The translations under genes were made by a program, and so were the position numbers. Below, in pieces: positions 14,432-18,822 of a DNA stretch of 18,822 bases; the first letter of the stretch is position 1; every line of letters starts with the position of its first letter. The DNA lies in NCBI GenBank assembly GCA_023228025.1, contig JALOCD010000087.1:1-18822 (forward strand). Direction: 5' to 3'. Under the pieces are notes generated by a model. It ran no database searches and was not told where the DNA came from. It saw only the letters and a program-made list of their open reading frames with translations. Source of the DNA: Prolixibacteraceae bacterium (lineage in GTDB: Bacteria > Bacteroidota > Bacteroidia > Bacteroidales > Prolixibacteraceae).

Positions 14432-15451
14432 TTAGTTTGCCGCTTCGAACTGATTGAGAAACCTTACATCATTTTCGAAATAAAGCCTCAGGTCATTTAT
14501 CCCGTACTTAAGCATGGCAGTACGTTCAATGCCCATACCGAAGGCAAAACCGGTGTACTTTTTACTATCGATGCCGGAGGCTTCCAGAACATTCGGGTCA
14601 ACCATGCCGCAGCCCAGTATTTCGAGCCATCCGCTGTATTTGCAGACGTTACAGCCCTTCCCGCCACAAATAGAACACGAGACATCCACTTCGGCCGAAG
14701 GCTCGGTAAAGGGGAAGTAAGAAGGGCGCATCCGGATTTCAGTCTTTTCGCCAAAAAGTTCTTTGGCAAAATAGAGCAGGGTCTGCTTCAGATCGGCAAA
14801 GGAGACATTTTCGTCGATGTACAATCCTTCGATCTGGTGAAACATGCAGTGCGCCCGATAAGAGATCGCCTCATTACGGAAAACCCGCCCGGGAGTCACC
14901 GTACGGATCGGAGGTTTCATCGTCTCCATGTCATGCACCTGCACGGATGAGGTATGTGTACGCAACAGGATATCAGGATTTCGCTGGATAAAGAAAGTAT
15001 CCTGCATATCGCGTGCCGGGTGTTCCTCGGGGAAGTTCAATGCAGAAAAAACATGCCAGTCGTCCTCAATTTCAGGTCCCTCGGATACCACGAATCCCAA
15101 CCGTTTGAAAATCTCGAGCATCTCATTCTTAACGATAGAGATCGGATGACGGGTACCGGCCCTCATTGGGTCTCCCGGTAGGGTCAAGTCCATTTTTTTG
15201 ACTTCGGCTCCCTGCTCCTCAAGGCCCTCTTTCAGTATCCGGATCTTCTCCAGCGCAAAATTTTTCAGGGTGTTGACAGCCGCGCCGATCTCCTTTTTCT
15301 GATCGGCCGATACATTTCTGAAATCTTCAAACAATTTGGATACCTCACCTTTCTTGCTGAGGTATTTAATCCTCATATCTTCCAGCTCTTCTGCCGTTTG
15401 TACGGCCAGCTCTTCTATCTCCTTTTGAAGTTCCTTGATTCGATCTAACAT
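14432..15451 (-). CDS. pheS: Phenylalanine--tRNA ligase alpha subunit
   Basis: This is the catalytic subunit of the alpha2-beta2 class II synthetase that charges tRNA-Phe. At 339 residues it is about normal. An N-terminal coiled coil (about 1-80) is followed by motif 2 (PGRVFRNEAISYRAHCMFHQ, 187-206) and motif 3 (GFAFGMGIERTAMLKYG, 301-317). A303 aligns with E. coli A294 and gives normal phenylalanine specificity. Residues 259-270 contain four cysteines (SCSICGGKGCNVCK) absent from the E. coli protein, possibly a zinc knuckle. pheT is not in the window, as expected where alpha and beta genes are unlinked. The start is 39 nt after the cation transporter's stop, and a -7 box in that gap suggests its own promoter. 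Confidence 0.97.
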   Translation of the reverse strand: MLDRIKELQKEIEELAVQTAEELEDMRIKYLSKKGEVSKLFEDFRNVSADQKKEIGAAVNTLKNFALEKIRILKEGLEEQGAEVKKMDLTLPGDPMRAGTRHPISIVKNEMLEIFKRLGFVVSEGPEIEDDWHVFSALNFPEEHPARDMQDTFFIQRNPDILLRTHTSSVQVHDMETMKPPIRTVTPGRVFRNEAISYRAHCMFHQIEGLYIDENVSFADLKQTLLYFAKELFGEKTEIRMRPSYFPFTEPSAEVDVSCSICGGKGCNVCKYSGWLEILGCGMVDPNVLEASGIDSKKYTGFAFGMGIERTAMLKYGINDLRLYFENDVRFLNQFEAAN

Positions 15452-15471
15452 GGTAACACATTTGTGAAGTG

Positions 15472-15479
15472 CAAAAATA
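15472..15479 (-). promoter_or_regulatory. Possible -7 element of pheS (TATTTTTG)
   Basis: The minus-strand TATTTTTGCAC lies 20 nt before the pheS start and matches TAnnTTTG. No TTTG sits 19-21 nt upstream. The same GTGCAAAAATAA string occurs before lpxD, which supports it as a promoter core. The leader would be very short, about 15 nt. Confidence 0.4.
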
Positions 15480-15490
15480 AAAAAAATAAG

Positions 15491-16405
15491 CTAAAGCGCG
15501 CTTGACCTGTCAATCCCGATGTCGTTGTGGGAGACAGGATCTTCAACCGGTTCGAGATGGGTGAATACGGTGACAGGAATGGGGAAATGGTTGCGCACCT
15601 TTGACTCGATGATTTCCAGCAGATCGTGGCCACGCTGAACCGTCCACTCTCCGGGCACCAAAATATGCACCGAAATAAACTTCCGCTGACCAGCTTGTCT
15701 TGTCATCAGCGAATGAAATTCGATCCCTGTCTGTCGGAACTGGTCGAAGATTTGTTCGATTTGTTGACGTTCTTCATTGGGGATCGCCGTATCGATAAGT
15801 CCGCGCGCGGATTGCTGCATTAACCTGTATCCTGTCCAAACGATGTTCAATGCCACCAGCATGGCAATGATGGGATCCAGGATCAGCCAGCCTGTTAGCT
15901 TAACCAGACCAATTGCCGCCAATACACCAACCGAGGTCCATACATCCGTCATCAGGTGTTTGCCATCTGACGAAAGGGTGATCGAATGACTCCTCTTCCC
16001 TTCGCGCAATAACACCATGGCAACTCCCAGGTTGATCACTGAGGCCAAAAAAGAGACCAACAAGCCGAATCCCATGTTTTCGAGCGGTTTCGGGTCAAGC
16101 AGCCTGGGATAAGCGCTCCAGACTATGCTGCAAGCTGCCAGGACAATAAGTCCCCCTTCGATGGCGCTTGAGAAATATTCGGCTTTAGAGTGGCCAAAAG
16201 CATGCTCTGCATCTGCAGGCTTTTCCGCGATAGCCAGAATGACCAATGCAAAAAGCGCTGCGATAAGGTTGACACATGATTCCAGCGCATCGGAAAGTAG
16301 TCCTACCGATCCCGTAAGCAGATAGGCCGTCCCTTTCAGGCTGATGGTCAATACCGCAGCTGCAATCGAGAGATAGATAAACTTCTTTAAGGATTTCGAG
16401 GCCAT
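15491..16405 (-). CDS. Cation diffusion facilitator (CDF) family divalent-metal transporter
   Basis: A 304-residue inner-membrane proton-coupled exporter of zinc, iron or similar ions. Transmembrane helices lie at about 10-30, 36-60, 80-100, 112-134, 152-172 and 175-195. Metal-site residues are D39 in LLSDALESCVNL (with E42 or N46 nearby) and H150/D154 in GKHLMTDVWTS. AEHAFGHSKAEYF (66-78) is the family's cytoplasmic loop. The C-terminal cytoplasmic domain (about 205-290) includes FISVHILVPGEWTVQRGHDL. The longest open frame starts at 16546, but its 47 extra codons translate the repeat-rich spacer and a good promoter (16454-16485), so I start at 16405. Metal specificity is not assignable. It precedes pheS by 39 nt. 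Confidence 0.92.
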   Translation of the reverse strand: MASKSLKKFIYLSIAAAVLTISLKGTAYLLTGSVGLLSDALESCVNLIAALFALVILAIAEKPADAEHAFGHSKAEYFSSAIEGGLIVLAACSIVWSAYPRLLDPKPLENMGFGLLVSFLASVINLGVAMVLLREGKRSHSITLSSDGKHLMTDVWTSVGVLAAIGLVKLTGWLILDPIIAMLVALNIVWTGYRLMQQSARGLIDTAIPNEERQQIEQIFDQFRQTGIEFHSLMTRQAGQRKFISVHILVPGEWTVQRGHDLLEIIESKVRNHFPIPVTVFTHLEPVEDPVSHNDIGIDRSSAL

Positions 16406-16412
16406 GACGATC

Positions 16413-16549
16413 AATGTGAAAATTGGAGAATGTGAAAATGATGGGATATGTAACAAAAATACGCGACTCAAGTAACTCTTACAAATTAAAATTGCGAAAA
16501 TGCTGATTGCGAAAATTTTCACATTTTCCAATTTTCCAATTTTCACATT
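16413..16549. repeat. Inverted and direct repeats around the CDF promoter
   Basis: AATGTGAAAATTGG (16413-16426) is a perfect complement of 16536-16549. The match continues imperfectly: left arm 16413-16439, right arm about 16518-16549, where the right arm has a duplicated 9-nt CCAATTTT-type unit. Between the arms lie two copies of ATTGCGAAAAT (16491-16501 and 16506-16516). The right arm abuts the M3 peptidase stop and may help end its transcript. Confidence 0.7.
16454..16485 (-). promoter_or_regulatory. Promoter of the CDF transporter
   Basis: On the minus strand TTTG (16485-16482), a 20-nt spacer and TATTTTTG (16461-16454) match the Bacteroidota promoter pattern fully. Transcription would start near 16447, about 42 nt before the chosen ATG at 16405. 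That excludes the longer frame starting at 16546. Confidence 0.65.
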
Positions 16550-18602
16550 ATTTCTTGATCAAACCTTCCCTTTCCAAAAGGGGTGTAATCGACGGCTCCT
16601 CTCCGCGGAAAGCCTTGTACAGAGCCATTGGGTGGGCAGTTCCTCCCTTTTCGAGAATGTTTTTTCGGAACGATTCTGCAGTGGCCCTGTCGAAAATCCC
16701 GTTCTTTTTGAATACCGAGAAGGCATCCGCATCCAGCACCTCGGCCCATTTGTAACCATAATAACCGGCGGCATAGCCTCCTGCAAAGATGTGCGAAAAG
16801 GAGGTGCTGAGGCAGAATCCCTCCAGTGGAGGAAAGAGATCGGTCGGCGTCAGCGATTTCCTTTCGAACTCAACGACGCTACATGTTACCGGATCTGTGA
16901 TGGAGTGCCAGGCCATGTCGTTCATCCCGAAGCTCAACTGACGCTCGCTCAGCGTTCCGGCCTGGAAATTCTTCGACTTGATCAGCCTTTGTACCAATTC
17001 AGCCGGAATTTTCTCCCCTGTTTGGTAGTTGACGGCAAAAATATCCAGAAAATCTTTTTCGATGGCCCAGTTCTCCATAATTTGAGAAGGTAACTCAACA
17101 AAATCACGGTAGACAGAAGTTCCCGACAATCCTTCGTATACGGTATTGGCAAACATTCCATGCAGGCCATGGCCAAACTCATGAAGGAAAGTACTCACCT
17201 CGTAAAAGGTAAGCAATGAAGGTTTGGTATCGGTTGGCTTGGTGAAATTGGTAACGATTGAGACAATTGGGCGGATATTCGTTCCATCCGGTTTACTTTG
17301 GGAGCGATATTCGGTCATCCAGGCGCCTCCTCTTTTCCCCTCCCTTGGGAAAAAATCGAGGTAAAGAACAGAAAGGAAGGAGCCATCCTCATCAAAGACC
17401 TCATAGGCTTTAACATCCGGATGATACACCTGTATGTCACTTTTCTCCTTAAAGGATATGCCATATAACCTGCGGGCCAGTTCAAAGACTCCGCCAATTA
17501 CATTTTCCAGTTTGAAATAGGGTTTCACCGCCTGTTCGTCGAATCCGTACCGTTCATTCTTCAGCTTTTCCGACCAATAACTCCAGTCCCAGCGTTCCAA
17601 CTGGTCCTTAAATCCACTGGATTTTGCATAAGCCTGCACATCTGACTGATCCTGCAACGCTGCAGGCCTGGAGGCAACATGAAGCTGCTCCAGAAAAGCA
17701 TTGACCCTTGCAGGGCTCTCCGCCATTCGCTCTTCCAATACGTATGCTGCATGGTTGGTATATCCAAGCAGTTTGGCACGTTCCAATCGCAGGTTCACTA
17801 TCTGGCTGACAGTCTGTTCGTTGTTGTTGCTGTTTTGATGGTACCCTCTCGAATTATAAGCCCTGTAGATCTCTTCGCGTAGTTTTCGGTTGTCGGCAAA
17901 TTTCATGAAGGCAACATAGCCGGGCCCCTGAAGGTTAAACATCCAACCTTCTTTATTCTTTGCTTTGGCAAGTTGTGCTGCCGCCTCAATTTCACTTTCA
18001 GGCAATCCGGCCAGATCCATCTTATCCGTAATCAACAGTTGGTATGCATTGGTTTCGGCCAGCACATTCTCCCCGAAATGAAGGGAAAGTTTCGCCAGTT
18101 CCGTATTGATTTCAGCGAAACTTTCTTTTGCATTCCCTTCCAGATTGGCGCCGCTCCTGACAAATCCCTTGTAACTGTCGTCAAGCAGTTTGAGATCTTC
18201 CGTAGTAAGTTGCAATTGATCCTTTTGATTGTAAACGACCTTCACCCGTTGGAATAGTTTCCCGTTCAACGATACATAGTTATGGTAGGCCGACAACTTT
18301 GGGGAAACCTCCCGGGCAATCGTCTGAATGGTCTCATCTGTCTCGGCAGAATTCAGGTTAAAAAGTATCGTGGTTGCCCTCGACAGTTTTTTGCCACTCA
18401 GCTCAAGCGCACGAATGGTGTTGTTGAAGGTTGGCGTTTCACTGTTGTTGATGATCCCATCCACCTCCGTTTTAGCCTCCTCCAGCAATTGGTCGATGGC
18501 CTGTACAAAATGTTCATTTTTGATCTCTTTAAAAGGAGGTGTCTGGTGCACCGTTTCCCACTCCGTAAGCAATGGGTTGACCCCTTTATTTTCGTTTGTC
18601 AT
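16548..18602 (-). CDS. M3-family zinc metallopeptidase (oligopeptidase A / peptidyl-dipeptidase Dcp-like)
   Basis: A 684-residue peptidase, typical of the M3A length. The thermolysin-like motif HEFGH (474-478, in TFLHEFGHGLHGMF) supplies two zinc ligands and catalytic E475; the third ligand is E503 in RDFVELPSQIMENW. The conserved GAWMTEYRSQ segment (426-435) and the C-terminal DPVTCSVVE to GYYGYKWAEVLDAD region, with tyrosines that contact substrate, are present. There is no signal peptide, so it is probably cytoplasmic and degrades short peptides, including cleaved signal peptides. It could be a Dcp (removing C-terminal dipeptides) or an oligopeptidase A. The ATG at 18602 gives MTNENKGVNPLLTEW, with the conserved part beginning soon after. 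It lies 142 nt upstream of the CDF gene and is likely its own transcription unit. Confidence 0.95.
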   Translation of the reverse strand: MTNENKGVNPLLTEWETVHQTPPFKEIKNEHFVQAIDQLLEEAKTEVDGIINNSETPTFNNTIRALELSGKKLSRATTILFNLNSAETDETIQTIAREVSPKLSAYHNYVSLNGKLFQRVKVVYNQKDQLQLTTEDLKLLDDSYKGFVRSGANLEGNAKESFAEINTELAKLSLHFGENVLAETNAYQLLITDKMDLAGLPESEIEAAAQLAKAKNKEGWMFNLQGPGYVAFMKFADNRKLREEIYRAYNSRGYHQNSNNNEQTVSQIVNLRLERAKLLGYTNHAAYVLEERMAESPARVNAFLEQLHVASRPAALQDQSDVQAYAKSSGFKDQLERWDWSYWSEKLKNERYGFDEQAVKPYFKLENVIGGVFELARRLYGISFKEKSDIQVYHPDVKAYEVFDEDGSFLSVLYLDFFPREGKRGGAWMTEYRSQSKPDGTNIRPIVSIVTNFTKPTDTKPSLLTFYEVSTFLHEFGHGLHGMFANTVYEGLSGTSVYRDFVELPSQIMENWAIEKDFLDIFAVNYQTGEKIPAELVQRLIKSKNFQAGTLSERQLSFGMNDMAWHSITDPVTCSVVEFERKSLTPTDLFPPLEGFCLSTSFSHIFAGGYAAGYYGYKWAEVLDADAFSVFKKNGIFDRATAESFRKNILEKGGTAHPMALYKAFRGEEPSITPLLEREGLIKK

Positions 18603-18674
18603 ATTTATTGTAATGATTCCGGTCAGGACCTACATCCCGACAATTAATGATTTCTTCATGGAAGACTTATTATG

Positions 18675-18705
18675 ATTACAAATTAAAAATTACAAATTAC
18701 AAATC
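18675..18705. repeat. ATTACAAATT short direct repeats
   Basis: ATTACAAATT occurs at 18675-18684 and 18689-18698, with ATTACAAAT again at 18697-18705. It sits 73 nt upstream of the M3 peptidase start, in the 220-bp gene-free right edge (18603-18822). Similar strings are frequent in Bacteroidales spacers. No other structure was found there apart from the candidate promoter. Confidence 0.55.
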
Positions 18706-18781
18706 AATGTCGTTTAGTTAAGAAAACCTTCTAAAGGTATTGATTTTATTGATATTTTGATCAAAATTGTTCTTTGAAATG

Positions 18782-18811
18782 TTTGTAGTTAGCGGATAAT
18801 TTTTTATCTTG
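18782..18811 (+). promoter_or_regulatory. Weak promoter candidate for a gene beyond the right edge
   Basis: TTTG (18782-18785) is followed after 19 nt by TATCTTG (18805-18811), one base short of TAnnTTTG. The open end of the window prevents checking for a downstream start codon. It suggests a divergent neighbour to the M3 peptidase. Confidence 0.3.
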
Positions 18812-18822
18812 TGGGATATAAG

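Noticed and set aside
16406..16546. 47-codon N-terminal extension of the CDF transporter
   Set aside because: It translates an inverted repeat and a promoter, is compositionally odd, and CDF proteins usually begin just before the first helix as with the ATG at 16405.
16500..17093. 197-codon plus-strand frame opposite the M3 peptidase
   Set aside because: The minus-strand protein carries the conserved C-terminal M3 region here; the plus frame has no recognisable features.
1..18822. CRISPR arrays, tRNA or rRNA genes, insertion sequences
   Set aside because: No regularly spaced repeats, cloverleaf-like sequences, rRNA signatures or transposase frames were found by reading both strands; a tRNAscan/Infernal run would be needed to exclude them fully.

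Overview
The window looks like chromosomal DNA from a Bacteroidota bacterium, most likely order Bacteroidales or a relative. Four things point there: a fused lpxC-fabZ gene sits in an HD-lpxD-lpxC/fabZ-lpxA order; NusA is short; IF-2 has a long Lys/Glu/Pro-rich N-terminal linker; and promoters resemble the Bacteroidota pattern (TTTG, about 20 nt, TAnnTTTG) with almost no Shine-Dalgarno sequences. I see no rRNA, tRNA, CRISPR array, transposase or integrase.

Layout, left to right. Positions 1-1212 (minus) hold a UPF0104/LPG-synthase-like membrane protein whose stop overlaps the start of a gene leaving the left edge, possibly a YgjP-like metallopeptidase. Positions 1382-2294 (plus) hold a compact cassette of three small genes (YtxH-like, holin-III-like, unknown) ending in a bidirectional terminator. 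Positions 2330-6896 (minus) form one operon: an HD phosphohydrolase, then lpxD, lpxC/fabZ and lpxA, the early steps of lipid A synthesis. Positions 7110-11943 (plus) form the translation/transcription operon rimP-nusA-infB. These two large operons diverge from a 213-bp region where two good promoters interleave.

Positions 11944-14431 look more accessory. A Gfo/Idh/MocA oxidoreductase and a D-2-hydroxyacid dehydrogenase converge, bounded by repeat-rich spacers: a CCCTTCGACAAGCTCAGGG repeat, a 61-nt near-perfect hairpin, ACTTTATCC motifs and a long imperfect inverted repeat. The right part (minus) carries pheS, a cation diffusion facilitator transporter and a large M3 zinc peptidase. The spacer between the last two holds an inverted repeat around a good promoter, which shows that the long open frame of the transporter is over-extended.

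Most genes are housekeeping. No clearly new multi-gene system is visible. The most interesting signals are non-coding: the interleaved promoters, the rimP leader hairpin, the infB-distal hairpin and the repeat-bounded metabolic pair. Protein-level curiosities are the three-gene membrane cassette, a recurring short motif in the IF-2 linker and a four-cysteine insertion in PheS. No gene-free stretch exceeds 300 bp; the longest is 14169-14431.
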